Assembly (NCBI RefSeq): GCF_014678725.1
Contig: NZ_CP061497.1
Span: 2,744,001-2,808,000 of the forward strand
Reading direction: 5' to 3'
DNA from: Thermomonas sp. XSG
GTDB taxonomy: Bacteria > Pseudomonadota > Gammaproteobacteria > Xanthomonadales > Xanthomonadaceae
DNA length: 64,000 bases
This document shows, in pieces, positions 19,824 through 28,704 of the stretch (position 1 is the stretch's first letter; every line of letters starts with the position of its first letter). The notes under the pieces are model-generated. The model had not been told where the DNA came from. It was given only the letters and a program-made list of their open reading frames with translations, and made no database searches. The translations under genes were made by a program, and so were the position numbers.

Positions 19824-20699
19824 TCAGTGCGCGGGTTTGCGTACGCTCAGCCACGCGCCAAGCAGCAGCAGCGCGATGGCGATGGCCTGCGACACGTGCG
19901 GTTGGGCCTGGCCGGCGATGACCAGCAGCAGCGTGGACAGCAGCGGCGCGAGGTAGGAAAGGCTGCCTAGCAGGGCGATGTCGCCACGCTTGGTGCCGAT
20001 GTCCCACAGCAGGAACGCCGCGCCTACCGGGCCGATGCCCATGCCCAACAGTGCCAGCCACTGGCCCGGTTCGGGCTGGACGGTGGTCTCGAATGCCGCG
20101 TGCGCCGCCGCGCCAAGCATGGCCACCAGCACGCAGGGCAGGGCGATGGCCGCGCTGGGGACATCGGCATGACGGCGGTTGAGGACGGAATACGCCGCCC
20201 AGATGACCGCCGCACCAAGCGCCGCGGCGTAGCCGGGCAGGTAATCGGCGTGGATGCTGACCGCGCTGCCGCGGGTGACCAGCACCACCGCCGCCGCCAG
20301 CCCCAGCAGGGTGCCGAGCCACTGTCCGCCGCGCACGCGCACGCCTGGCAGGAAACCGGCGAACAGCACGATCAGCAGCGGCCACAGGTAGTTCAGCAGG
20401 TTGGCTTCCAGCGCCGGCGCGCGCTTGAGCGCGATGAAATAAAGCGCGTGGTAGCCGAACAGGGCAGTGGTGGTCAGCGCCAGTGCCGCGGGCGGCTGCC
20501 GCAGCGCGCGCCAGCCGGCGCGGCCGCGCGCAGCCGCATGGGCAAGGCCGAGCAGGCCGGCCACGCCGAAACCGGTGGCCAGTACCTGGAACGGCGGCAG
20601 CCCGGCGGTCAGAGTGGTCAGCAGCGCCAGCGATGCCCACAGCAGGATCGCCAGCAATCCGCAGCCGGTGGCGCGGCGATCGGGCGCCTGCGGGTTCAA
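19824..20699 (-). CDS. EamA-family (DMT) transporter coupled to the methionine salvage genes
   Basis: The product has about ten hydrophobic helices in two EamA halves, the drug/metabolite transporter architecture, with [18 protein letters not shown] and [14 protein letters not shown] typical of the aromatic amino acid exporter branch. No ATG precedes the first helix. The most likely start is TTG at 20699, overlapping the mtnC stop as TTGA and giving 291 residues. Tight coupling suggests co-expression with mtnC and possibly export of a methionine-related metabolite; this is inference. The next gene converges. Confidence 0.8.
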   Translation of the reverse strand: MNPQAPDRRATGCGLLAILLWASLALLTTLTAGLPPFQVLATGFGVAGLLGLAHAAARGRAGWRALRQPPAALALTTTALFGYHALYFIALKRAPALEANLLNYLWPLLIVLFAGFLPGVRVRGGQWLGTLLGLAAAVVLVTRGSAVSIHADYLPGYAAALGAAVIWAAYSVLNRRHADVPSAAIALPCVLVAMLGAAAHAAFETTVQPEPGQWLALLGMGIGPVGAAFLLWDIGTKRGDIALLGSLSYLAPLLSTLLLVIAGQAQPHVSQAIAIALLLLGAWLSVRKPAH

Positions 20700-21394
20700 G
20701 CAGCGGCGTCGATGTCGGCGAACGATTCCGCGCGGGCGTGCCCGTTGGCGGCATCGCCGGTGCGCGGCTGCGGGTAGTCCTCGCGACGGTCCAGCAGCAC
20801 GGTGCGCAGCCCGGCCTCGCGCGCGGCGTCGAGCTCGGCGACCACGTCGGACAGGAACAGGATCTCCCCCGGCCGTTGCGCGAGACTGGCGGCGATGGCG
20901 GTGTAACTTGCTGCCTCGCGCTTGCCGCCCACCTCGGTATCGAAGAAGCCGGAGAACAGCGGCGTCAGGTCGCCGGCATCGGTATGCGCGAACAGCAGCT
21001 TCTGCGCCGGCACCGAGCCGGACGAATACACGGCCAGCGTGTGGCCCGCCGCGTGCCAGGCGCGCAGCGCCGGCGTGACGTCGGGGTAGAGTGGCGCGGT
21101 GAAGTCGCCTTCGCGATAGCCGGCCTGCCAGACCATGCCCTGCAACGCCTTCAGCGCGGTGTGCTTGCGGTCCTCGTCGATCCAGCCCTGCAGGGTTTCC
21201 ACGATCACCGCGTCCTGGCAGGCGCTGGCGGAAATCTCCACCGCCACCTCGTCCAGCCAGCGGCGCACCTCGGGTTCCTGTCCGTGTTCGCGGACGAAGG
21301 CGGGCAGCCTGGCCCGTGCATAGGGGAACAGCACGTCCTTGACGAAGGAAATCGAGGACGTGGTGCCTTCGATGTCGGTGAGGATGGTGGTCAA
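20696..21394 (-). CDS. mtnC: Enolase-phosphatase E1 (acireductone synthase)
   Basis: MtnC enolises and dephosphorylates 2,3-diketo-5-methylthiopentyl-1-phosphate to acireductone. The 232-residue HAD protein has the family signature [22 protein letters not shown], where Glu replaces the second Asp of usual HAD phosphatases, then [13 protein letters not shown] and [16 protein letters not shown] and a final [12 protein letters not shown]. It starts with TTG at 21394, overlapping the mtnD stop (TTGA), and ends overlapping the transporter start in the same way. Confidence 0.94.
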   Translation of the reverse strand: MTTILTDIEGTTSSISFVKDVLFPYARARLPAFVREHGQEPEVRRWLDEVAVEISASACQDAVIVETLQGWIDEDRKHTALKALQGMVWQAGYREGDFTAPLYPDVTPALRAWHAAGHTLAVYSSGSVPAQKLLFAHTDAGDLTPLFSGFFDTEVGGKREAASYTAIAASLAQRPGEILFLSDVVAELDAAREAGLRTVLLDRREDYPQPRTGDAANGHARAESFADIDAAA

Positions 21395-21948
21395 AGCGCC
21401 GATCCCGCTTCAAGGCGCGGGAACCGCTGCGCGATGTCGCTGCCGGTGAAATGGCCCACCCAGCCGTCCGGCTCGGTGAAGAAGCGGATGGCGACGAAGC
21501 TGGGCTCGGGCCCCATGTCGAACCAGTGGGTGGCGCCGTCCGGCACCGAGATCAGATCCCCGGCCTCGCACAGCACTTCGTACACTTTCTCGCCGACATG
21601 CAGCGAGAACAGCCCGCTGCCGGCGACGAAGAAACGCACTTCGTCCTCCTTGTGCGCGTGTTCGTCGAGGAACTTGGTGCGCATCGCCTCGCGGTTCGGG
21701 TTGTCCGGCGCGATGCTGACCACGTCGACGCTGCGGAAGCCGCGTTCGGCCACGAGGCGGTCGATGTCGGCCCGGTACGCGGCCATGATCATTTCCGGCG
21801 CGTCGCCCGGCTGCACCGGCTGCGCGGCCTGCCATTGCTCGAAGGCAACGCCGATCTTCGCCAGCTCGGCGGCGATCCCGGCATGCTCATGGGCGACCAG
21901 CAGCGGCGCCTGCGGGGCGTCATGGTGGAAGATGCGCAAACGGCTCAT
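21391..21948 (-). CDS. mtnD: Acireductone dioxygenase
   Basis: MtnD oxidises acireductone to the keto acid of methionine plus formate (Fe form) or to methylthiopropionate, formate and CO (Ni form). The 185-residue cupin carries the metal ligands His97, His99 and Glu103 in [13 protein letters not shown] and His141 in GATHWFDMG, the same layout as the Klebsiella enzyme. It begins one base after the mtnB stop and overlaps mtnC. Confidence 0.95.
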   Translation of the reverse strand: MSRLRIFHHDAPQAPLLVAHEHAGIAAELAKIGVAFEQWQAAQPVQPGDAPEMIMAAYRADIDRLVAERGFRSVDVVSIAPDNPNREAMRTKFLDEHAHKEDEVRFFVAGSGLFSLHVGEKVYEVLCEAGDLISVPDGATHWFDMGPEPSFVAIRFFTEPDGWVGHFTGSDIAQRFPRLEAGSAL

Positions 21949-21949
21949 G

Positions 21950-22594
21950 TCAGGCTCCCGCGCCGCGCAGGCGGCGCATTTCCAGTTCGCAGCCGAGCAG
22001 GAATTCGAACGCGTCCAGGTGGCGGCGCGCTTCGCTGATGTCGCGGCCCCATGCGTACAGGCCGTGGCCGGCGATCAGGTAACCCCAGGTGTTGGGCTGG
22101 GTCAGTACCGCATCGACGCTCGTGGTCAGCTGGTCCATGTCCTGCGAATTCGGCACCACCGGCAGGTCGAGCTCGGTTTCGTGGGTGGTGTGGCCGCGCA
22201 GGGCCTTGAACAGTTCGTACCCGCGCAGGCGCACGCGGCCCTGGTCGGCATAGAGCAGGCCGGCGATGGTCTGGGTGGGGGAGTGGGTATGCAGCACCGC
22301 GCCCACGTCGGGGAAGCGGCGGTACAGGTGGGTATGCAGGGCGGCTTCGGCGGACGGCCGGTGGTGGGTGGCCACCGGGTCGTTGGCCATGTTGACCACC
22401 ATGATGTCGGCTTCGGTCAGCCGGCCCTTGTCCTTGCCCGAAATGGTGATGGCCGCGTGGTCGGCATCCATGCGGATGGAGAAATTACCGGCGGTGGCCG
22501 GGGTCCAGCCCTTGGCGGCCAGCTCACGGGTATGGCTGATGATCTGGGCGGCGCAGCCGGCGTACAGGTTGTGGTCGAAGGCGGGGGCGTTCAT
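21950..22594 (-). CDS. mtnB: Methylthioribulose-1-phosphate dehydratase
   Basis: MtnB dehydrates methylthioribulose-1-phosphate. The 214-residue class II aldolase-fold protein has the zinc ligands in HTHLYRRF and [10 protein letters not shown], the phosphate segment ATAGNFSIR and a late [11 protein letters not shown] at 22594 ([11 protein letters not shown]) was preferred to 22633 because it matches family length. First gene of the mtnB-mtnD-mtnC-transporter operon. The isomerase mtnA is not in the window; a candidate phosphorylase lies at 52760. Confidence 0.93.
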   Translation of the reverse strand: MNAPAFDHNLYAGCAAQIISHTRELAAKGWTPATAGNFSIRMDADHAAITISGKDKGRLTEADIMVVNMANDPVATHHRPSAEAALHTHLYRRFPDVGAVLHTHSPTQTIAGLLYADQGRVRLRGYELFKALRGHTTHETELDLPVVPNSQDMDQLTTSVDAVLTQPNTWGYLIAGHGLYAWGRDISEARRHLDAFEFLLGCELEMRRLRGAGA

Positions 22595-22800
22595 CCGCGA
22601 AGTGTATTGCTTGGCGGCTCCCAGCGTCATCACGTTGCGCGCAGGATTTCAGGCGTGCATCACGTGGCCCCCCCCCGGCCCGCCAGTCGCTCCCCGATAC
22701 TCGCTTGGTTGCGCGCTGCGGTGCCCGCGTGATGCTGCGGGGTTTGCGCGCGAGTGGAAGACCGGCATGTCCCTCTGCGCAATGACGAAGCCTCACGCCC

Positions 22801-23451
22801 TCATCGCTGCTGGCCATAGGTGCTGAACTTCTCCAGCACCCGCGCCATCTCCTCGGGCGGCAGGTCGCGGGTATGGCCCAGCATGCGTGCCAGCAGGTAC
22901 TGGCGGGCCAGGTTCTCCACTTCTTCCGCCAGCGCGTAGGCTTCGGACAGGGTCTTGCCGGTGGTGACCTGGCCATGGTTCGCCATCAGGCAGGCGCGCA
23001 GGCCGCCGTCCAGCGCACGCAGGACGTTGGCGGACAGCTCGCCGGTGCCGAAGGTGGCGTAATCGGCGCAGGGGATGCGATCGCCGCCGGCCACCGCCAC
23101 CATGTAGTGGAACGCCGGGATTCCCTGGCCCAGGCAAGCCAATGCGGTGGCGTGGGTGGAGTGCACGTGCACCACCGCGTTCATGTCCTGGAATGCGTGC
23201 AGGATGTCGCAGTGGAAGCGCCACTCGCTGGACGGAATCAGCTGCCCGGGCGGGCAGGTGCCGTCGGCTTCGAGATACACGATGTCCTCGGGCTGCAGGC
23301 GGTCATAGGCACGCCCGGTCGGGGTGATCAGCAGCCCGTCGCGCCAGCGGATGCTGGCGTTGCCGGACTTGTTCAGCGACAGCCCGCTGGCGTTCATCGC
23401 CCGGCAGTGGTCGATCAGGGATTGCCGGGCGGCGCGCTCGTGGTCGTGCAT
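22801..23451 (-). CDS. Class II aldolase/adducin-fold sugar-phosphate aldolase
   Basis: A second class II aldolase-fold protein (216 residues from ATG 23451; 233 from GTG/ATG near 23502). It has the phosphate-binding GLSLNKSGNASIR, the zinc motif HVHSTHATAL and a downstream NHGQVTTG, like L-fuculose-phosphate aldolase. It is paralogous in fold to MtnB but lacks the MtnB-specific DKGR segment. It lies about 200 bases before mtnB and behind the permease terminator, so it has its own promoter. It may cleave 5-deoxy sugar phosphates; the substrate is not shown by the sequence. Confidence 0.82.
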   Translation of the reverse strand: MHDHERAARQSLIDHCRAMNASGLSLNKSGNASIRWRDGLLITPTGRAYDRLQPEDIVYLEADGTCPPGQLIPSSEWRFHCDILHAFQDMNAVVHVHSTHATALACLGQGIPAFHYMVAVAGGDRIPCADYATFGTGELSANVLRALDGGLRACLMANHGQVTTGKTLSEAYALAEEVENLARQYLLARMLGHTRDLPPEEMARVLEKFSTYGQQR

Positions 23452-23511
23452 GGTGGTGTCCGGGTTGAAGCGAAGCGCAAAAGGATAGCGGGTGGTGACC
23501 ATGCGGAAACG

Positions 23512-23534
23512 AAAAACCCGGCCGGAGCCGGGTT
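23512..23534 (-). terminator. Rho-independent terminator of the APC permease gene
   Basis: On the minus strand the stem AACCCGGC/GCCGGGTT with a TCCG loop is followed by TTTTT. It is 25 bases after the permease stop codon and isolates the aldolase gene behind it. Confidence 0.85.
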
Positions 23535-23558
23535 CTTCGCGGAGCGCAGTTCCTGCGA

Positions 23559-25097
23559 TCAGGCCTGCGGACCCTCGTGGAACTTGGGTTCGGCTTCCAT
23601 CGTGTTGCCGCCTTCCGGACCGGTGATGCCGCGGGCCAGGTCGCTGTGGCGATAGCCGTAGAGGGCGTACACGATCAGGCCGATCACTGCCCAGCCGAGG
23701 AACATGGCGATGGTGTAGAGCGACAGGTTCAGGAACAGCAGCAGGCAGCCGGCAATGGCCAGCGGGCAGACCACCCAGGCCATCGGGGTGCGGAACGGGC
23801 GATGGCGCTGTGGGTCGCGCTTGCGCAGGATCAGCACGCCCAACGACACCGCAATGAAGGCGAACAGGGTGCCGGAGTTGGAGATGTCGGCCAGGATGCC
23901 GACCGGGAACATCGCCGCGAACAGCGCCACGAACACGCCGGTCACCATGGTGACCACGTGCGGGGTGCGGAACTTCGGGTGCACCTTGGACAGCGCTTCT
24001 GGCAGCAGGCCGTCACGCGACATGGTGAAGAAGATGCGGGTCTGGCCGTAGATCATCATCAGCACCACCGACGGCAGTGCCAGCGCGGCGGCCAGGCCGA
24101 TCGCGTTGCCCCAGCCGGCGAAGCCCATCACCTTCAGCACGTGGGCCAGCGGTTCCTTGCTGCACACCAGCGCATCGGAGCCTGCGCAGGCTGCGGCCAT
24201 TTGCGGGGTGCCCGGATGGAAGGCCACGCCGTTCGCATCCAGCATCGGCTGCGAACCGATTGCGCCGACCGCACCGTAGCCCACCAGCATGTAGAAGATG
24301 GTGCAGACCAGCAGCGAGCCGATCAGGCCGATCGGAATGTTGCGGTTCGGATTCTTGGTTTCCTCGGCCGCGGTGGAGACCGCGTCAAAGCCGACGTAGG
24401 CGAAGAAGATCGATGCCGCCGCGCCCAGCACGCCGATGCCGCCCATCGGGCTGCCCCAGCCGGTGGGGAAGAACGGCTTGAAGTTGGCGTCCTGGGCCGC
24501 CGGCACCGCGATGATGATGAACGCGGTCAGCGCGACCACCTTGATCAGCACCAGCACCGCATTGACCTTGGCCGACTTGGAGGTGCCGATCACCAGCAGG
24601 CCGGTGATCACCAGCGCGATGGTGAACGCCAGGATGTTGAACGCGCCACCGTCCATCGGACCGGTCTTGAGCGCCATCGGCAGCTCCATTCCGGCGCTGG
24701 CCAGCAGGCCGTTCATGTAGCCGGACCAGCCCACCGCCACCGCGCCGGCGGCCACCGCGTACTCCAGCACCAGCGCCCAGCCCACGGTCCAGGCGATCGC
24801 CTCGCCCATCACCGCATAGGTATAGGTGTAGGCGGAGCCGGCCACCGGCACCATCGAGGCGAGCTCGGAGTAGGCCAGCGCGGCCAGCGCGCACACCACC
24901 GCTGCGATCACGAACGCCAGCATCATCGCCGGGCCGGCCTTCTGGCCCGCTTCGGCGGTCAGCACGAAGATGCCGGTGCCGATGATGGCGCCGATGCCGA
25001 GCATGGTCAGCTGGAAGGCGCCCAGCTGGCGCGTGAGGGCTTTCTTCTCTGCCGTCTCGAGGATCTTGTCGAGTGGCTTGATTCGCTGGAACAGCAT
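23559..25097 (-). CDS. APC-superfamily amino acid permease (cationic amino acid transporter type)
   Basis: This 512-residue membrane protein has about twelve helices and the APC signature GIGAIIGTGIFVLTAEAG around residues 34-51, whose glycines bind the amino acid carboxylate. The segments SYTYTYAVMGE-like (residues about 88-98), FAYVGFDAVSTAAEETKNP and GQTRIFFTMSRDGLLP are typical of the CAT branch (TC 2.A.3.3), including GkApcT and YfnA. It is monocistronic with its own terminator. Substrate is probably a broad set of amino acids. Confidence 0.9.
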   Translation of the reverse strand: MLFQRIKPLDKILETAEKKALTRQLGAFQLTMLGIGAIIGTGIFVLTAEAGQKAGPAMMLAFVIAAVVCALAALAYSELASMVPVAGSAYTYTYAVMGEAIAWTVGWALVLEYAVAAGAVAVGWSGYMNGLLASAGMELPMALKTGPMDGGAFNILAFTIALVITGLLVIGTSKSAKVNAVLVLIKVVALTAFIIIAVPAAQDANFKPFFPTGWGSPMGGIGVLGAAASIFFAYVGFDAVSTAAEETKNPNRNIPIGLIGSLLVCTIFYMLVGYGAVGAIGSQPMLDANGVAFHPGTPQMAAACAGSDALVCSKEPLAHVLKVMGFAGWGNAIGLAAALALPSVVLMMIYGQTRIFFTMSRDGLLPEALSKVHPKFRTPHVVTMVTGVFVALFAAMFPVGILADISNSGTLFAFIAVSLGVLILRKRDPQRHRPFRTPMAWVVCPLAIAGCLLLFLNLSLYTIAMFLGWAVIGLIVYALYGYRHSDLARGITGPEGGNTMEAEPKFHEGPQA

Positions 25098-25248
25098 CAG
25101 GTTACTCCCCCGGTTCTTGTTGTGGTCGGCCGCCTGCAGGCATGCCGCAAGCCGCCGACCTTAAACGGACAGGGGCGTCCGGCACAAGCGCCGACGGTCA
25201 CGACGCGGGATAATGCAGCGCATTCAGATTCCGAGGAGCAAACCCGCG

Positions 25249-25788
25249 ATGGACGCAGCCCTGCAAGCGGCGCTGGAAGGTTATGCCGGACGCTGGCCGG
25301 AGGAAGCTGCCACCGTCGCGCTGTTCTGCGAACTGCTGGCCGATGCCGAAGATCCGTTCCGCCGCGAGCGCCTTGCGGGTCATTTCACCGCTTCGTGCTG
25401 GCTGGTGGACCGCAGCGGAACGCGCGTGCTGCTGACCCACCATCGCAAGCTGGGCCTGTGGCTGCAGCTGGGCGGGCACGCCGATGGCCAGCGCGAACTG
25501 CCGATGGCGGCGCTGCGCGAGGCGGAGGAGGAATCCGGGCTGGCCGGCCTGCGCGTCAGCGATGCGATCTTCGACCTCGACCGCCACTGGATCCCCGAAC
25601 ACAAGTCCGTGCCTGCGCACTGGCATTACGACGTGCGCTACGTGGTGCATGCCGGCGAGGACGAGGCCTACACCATCAGCGAGGAATCGCTGGACCTGGC
25701 CTGGCGCCGCATCAACGAACTGGCGGCCGACCCGGCGACGGATGCATCGGTACGGCGGATGGCGGGGAAGTGGCTGGCGCGCGGCTGA
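25249..25788 (+). CDS. Nudix hydrolase with an altered Nudix box
   Basis: The 179-residue product (ATG 25249, behind GAGGAG) is a Nudix-fold protein. The box runs from GGHADGQRELP to AALREAEEESGL. The REAEEESGL part with the metal-binding glutamates is complete, but the Glu usually found five residues after the first Gly is replaced by Arg. The N-terminal domain with RERLAGHFTASCWLVD and a central HKSVPAHWHYDVRYV are typical of a common but uncharacterised Nudix subgroup. An upstream ATG at 25213 is possible. It converges on serA. Confidence 0.82.
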   Translation: MDAALQAALEGYAGRWPEEAATVALFCELLADAEDPFRRERLAGHFTASCWLVDRSGTRVLLTHHRKLGLWLQLGGHADGQRELPMAALREAEEESGLAGLRVSDAIFDLDRHWIPEHKSVPAHWHYDVRYVVHAGEDEAYTISEESLDLAWRRINELAADPATDASVRRMAGKWLARG

Positions 25789-27030
25789 TCAGTACAGCAC
25801 GCGCGTCCGCAGGGTGCCTTCGATGGCCGACAGTTCGTCGCGGATGGCCGCCGCCTGCGCTTCGTCGGCGCTGACGTCGATCACCACGTAGCCAACGTTC
25901 GCGTCGGTGCGCAGGAACTGGCCGTCGATGTTGACCGCGTGGCGGCTGAAGATCTCGTTGACCCGCGACAGCACGCCAGGCACGTTGCGGTGGATGTGCA
26001 GCAGGCGCAGGCTGCCCTCGTGCTCGGGCAGCGTCACCTCGGGGAAGTTGACCGCCGACAGGGTGCTGCCGTTGTCGCTGTAGCGCACCAGCTTGGCCGC
26101 CACCTCCACGCCGATGTTGTCCTGCGCTTCCAGCGTGCTGCCGCCGATGTGCGGGGTCAGGATCACGTTGTCGCGGCCGCGCAGCGGCGATTCGAAGACA
26201 TCGCCGTTGGCCTTGGGCTCGACTGGGAACACGTCTACCGCGGCGCCGCCGAGATGACCGGATTCCAGCGCCGCGGCCAGCGCTTCGATCACCACCACGG
26301 TGCCGCGCGCGGCGTTGATGAGGTGGGCGCCGGGCTTCATCCTGGCCAGCTGCTGCGCGCCGATCATCCACTGGGTGGACGGGGTTTCCGGCACGTGCAG
26401 GGTGACCACGTCGGCGCGCGACAGCAGGTCGTCCAGCCCGGCCGCGGCGCGGGCGTTGCCCAGCGACAGCTTGGTTTCGATGTCGTGGAAGATCACCTGC
26501 ATGCCCAGCCCCTCGGCCAGCACGCCCACCTGGGTGCCGATGTGGCCATAGCCGACGATGCCGAGCGTCTTGCCGCGCACTTCGTGGCTGCCGGTGGCCG
26601 CCTTCGACCAGCCGCCGCGGTGGCACTCGGCGCTCTTCTGCGGGATGCCGCGCATCAGCATCACCGTCTGCGCCAGCACCAGTTCGGCCACGCTGCGGGT
26701 ATTGGAATAGGGCGCGTTGAACACCGGGATGCCGGCCAGCTCGGCGGCGTCCAGGTCCACCTGGTTGGTGCCGATGCAGAAGCAGCCGATGGCGATCAGG
26801 CGCTTGGCCTCGGCCAGCACTTCGGCGGTGAGCTGGGTGCGCGAGCGCAGCCCGACGATGTGTGCCTCGGCAATCCGCGCCTTCAGCTCGTCTTCGGGCA
26901 GCGCCTTGGCGTGGTATTCGATCTGGCTGTAGCCGGCGGCGCGCAGCGCGTCCACCGCGGTCTGGCTGACGCCTTCCAGCAGCAGCACGCGGATGTCCTG
27001 TTTCGGGAAGGAGGTCTTCTTCAGGGACAT
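25789..27030 (-). CDS. serA: D-3-phosphoglycerate dehydrogenase
   Basis: SerA makes 3-phosphohydroxypyruvate, the first step of serine synthesis, and in several bacteria also reduces 2-oxoglutarate to D-2-hydroxyglutarate. The 413-residue product matches the E. coli short form: substrate domain with LRSRTQLTAEVL, NAD motif GIVGYGHIGTQVG (about 157-169), INAARGT with the catalytic Arg, LTPHIGGST with the catalytic His, and a C-terminal ACT domain for serine feedback (HIHRNVPGVLSRVNEIFS). ATG at 27030 gives MSLKKTSFPKQDIRVL; upstream codons are not conserved in type. Divergent from the FAD-linked dehydrogenase. Confidence 0.95.
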   Translation of the reverse strand: MSLKKTSFPKQDIRVLLLEGVSQTAVDALRAAGYSQIEYHAKALPEDELKARIAEAHIVGLRSRTQLTAEVLAEAKRLIAIGCFCIGTNQVDLDAAELAGIPVFNAPYSNTRSVAELVLAQTVMLMRGIPQKSAECHRGGWSKAATGSHEVRGKTLGIVGYGHIGTQVGVLAEGLGMQVIFHDIETKLSLGNARAAAGLDDLLSRADVVTLHVPETPSTQWMIGAQQLARMKPGAHLINAARGTVVVIEALAAALESGHLGGAAVDVFPVEPKANGDVFESPLRGRDNVILTPHIGGSTLEAQDNIGVEVAAKLVRYSDNGSTLSAVNFPEVTLPEHEGSLRLLHIHRNVPGVLSRVNEIFSRHAVNIDGQFLRTDANVGYVVIDVSADEAQAAAIRDELSAIEGTLRTRVLY

Positions 27031-27093
27031 ACGGGCGACATCCGGCGGGGTACGGATGCCGACTATAGCCAGAAAACCGGTGCTTTTGTTGCG

Positions 27094-27130
27094 CTGCGGC
27101 ATGCTATTTTCCGGGCACAACATGCCGCAG
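27094..27130. promoter_or_regulatory. 10-bp inverted repeat in the divergent serA/dehydrogenase region
   Basis: CTGCGGCATG and CATGCCGCAG are perfect arms separated by 17 bases (CTATTTTCCGGGCACAA). The repeat lies in the only gap between the divergent genes, 64 bases before serA and 70 before the dehydrogenase. It could be the operator of a regulator controlling both genes, or a hairpin in one leader. Confidence 0.45.
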
Positions 27131-27199
27131 TGGATGTTGCAGATGAAACCGTGCCGGCACTGCCGTCGCGGCCATGTTTTCCACCGGATCCCCGCCGCC

Positions 27200-28585
27200 A
27201 TGTCCGACGCCCGCCTCGAATCCCTGCGTGCCCTGCTGCCCGAGTTGCGGCTGCTTGTCGAACCCGCCGACCTGGAACACTACGGCCGCGACTGGACCCG
27301 GCGCTGGACGCCCGCGCCGATGGCCGTTGCGCTGCCAGCCAGCGTGGAGGACGTGCAGGCCATCGTGCGCTGGGCCAATGCAGAAGGCGTGGGGATCGTG
27401 CCCTCGGGCGGCCGCACCGGCCTGTCCGGCGGCGCGGTGGCCGCCAACGGCGAACTGGTGCTCAGCCTGGAACGCATGCACAAGGTGCTGGAGTTCGATG
27501 CGGTGGATCGCACGCTGACCGTGCAGGCCGGCATCCCGCTGCAGAAGGTGCAGGAGACGGCGCGCGAACACGGCCTGCAGTATCCGGTGGATTTCGCATC
27601 GCGCGGCTCCTGCAGCATCGGCGGCAATATCGCCACCAATGCCGGCGGCATCCGGGTGGTGCGCTACGGCAATACCCGCGAGTGGGTGGCCGGTGTGAAG
27701 CTGGTGACCGGCAGCGGCGAGCTGATGACGCTGGGGCGCGGGCTGGTCAAGGATTCCAGCGGCTACGACCTGCGGCATCTGGCAATCGCCTCGGAAGGCA
27801 CGCTGGGCATCATCGTCGAGGCCACGCTCAAGCTCACAGACCCGCCGCCGCCCAGCAACGTGATGCTGCTGGCGCTGCCATCATTCGAGGCGCTGATGCA
27901 GGTGTTCGCGGCGTTCCGTGCGCGGCTGCAGCTGCAGGCCTTCGAGTTCCTGACCGATGTCGCGTTGAAGCACGTGCTGGCCCACGGTGAGCCGCCGCCG
28001 TTCGAGCAGGCCCATCCGTACTACGTGGTCACCGAATTCGCCAGCGACGAGGCCAGCGAAGCCGAGGCGCTTGCTGCGTTCGAACAATGCCTGGAACAGG
28101 GCTTGGTCAGCGATGGCGTGATTTCCGCCAGCGACGCGCAGGCCGCGCAGCTGTGGCGGCTGCGCGAGGCCATCACCGAAAGCCTGGCGCGCTACGTGCC
28201 CTACAAGAACGACGTGTCGGTGCGGATCTCGGCGATGCCGGCCTTCCTTGCCGAAACACAGGTCCTGCTGGGGCGCGAATACCCGCAGCTGGAGGTGGTG
28301 TGGTTCGGCCATATCGGCGACGGCAACCTCCACATCAACATCCTCAAGCCTGACGCGATGGCGCAGGATGCGTTCGTGGCGGACTGCGAGCGCGTGACCA
28401 AGCTGCTGGCGCAGTCACTGCAGGCGCATGATGGAAGCATTTCCGCCGAGCACGGGATCGGGCTGGTGAAGCGGCCCTACCTGTCTTGCACCCGCGGCGC
28501 AGCCGAAATCGCCGCCATGCGCGGCATCAAGGCGGTACTCGACCCGAACGGAATCATGAATCCCGGCAAGCTGTTCGACCGCTGA
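27200..28585 (+). CDS. FAD-binding D-2-hydroxyacid dehydrogenase, probably D-2-hydroxyglutarate dehydrogenase
   Basis: The 461-residue product has an FAD-binding PCMH domain (VPSGGRTGLSGGAV about 76-89, GSCSIGGNIATNAGG about 136-150) and the FAD-oxidase C-terminal domain with the metal-binding HIGDGNLHINIL. This is the architecture of D-lactate, glycolate and D-2-hydroxyglutarate dehydrogenases. Its position divergent to serA supports D-2-hydroxyglutarate: in Pseudomonas stutzeri a neighbouring dehydrogenase oxidises the D-2-hydroxyglutarate made by SerA and pulls serine synthesis forward. ATG at 27200 was chosen because it begins MSDARLESLRALLP next to the domain. Confidence 0.85.
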   Translation: MSDARLESLRALLPELRLLVEPADLEHYGRDWTRRWTPAPMAVALPASVEDVQAIVRWANAEGVGIVPSGGRTGLSGGAVAANGELVLSLERMHKVLEFDAVDRTLTVQAGIPLQKVQETAREHGLQYPVDFASRGSCSIGGNIATNAGGIRVVRYGNTREWVAGVKLVTGSGELMTLGRGLVKDSSGYDLRHLAIASEGTLGIIVEATLKLTDPPPPSNVMLLALPSFEALMQVFAAFRARLQLQAFEFLTDVALKHVLAHGEPPPFEQAHPYYVVTEFASDEASEAEALAAFEQCLEQGLVSDGVISASDAQAAQLWRLREAITESLARYVPYKNDVSVRISAMPAFLAETQVLLGREYPQLEVVWFGHIGDGNLHINILKPDAMAQDAFVADCERVTKLLAQSLQAHDGSISAEHGIGLVKRPYLSCTRGAAEIAAMRGIKAVLDPNGIMNPGKLFDR

Positions 28586-28704
28586 CACGCCAGCGCGCCA
28601 ACATGAACCGATGCGGGCCGGCAGCCGCGGCGCGAGGCTGGATTCTCCGCGGGTTTGGATTAGTCTGCCGGCACGCCAGCACGGGCGCGCCAGTCGAGAA
28701 CGCC

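Noticed and set aside
22595-22800. SAM riboswitch or other leader element ahead of mtnB
   Set aside because: No SAM-box-like structure seen; the gap holds only a run of nine C at 22668-22676 and plain GC-rich DNA.
23577-25874. A 765-codon frame antisense to the APC permease
   Set aside because: His/Arg/Gln-rich shadow with no recognisable fold; the permease on the other strand is certain.
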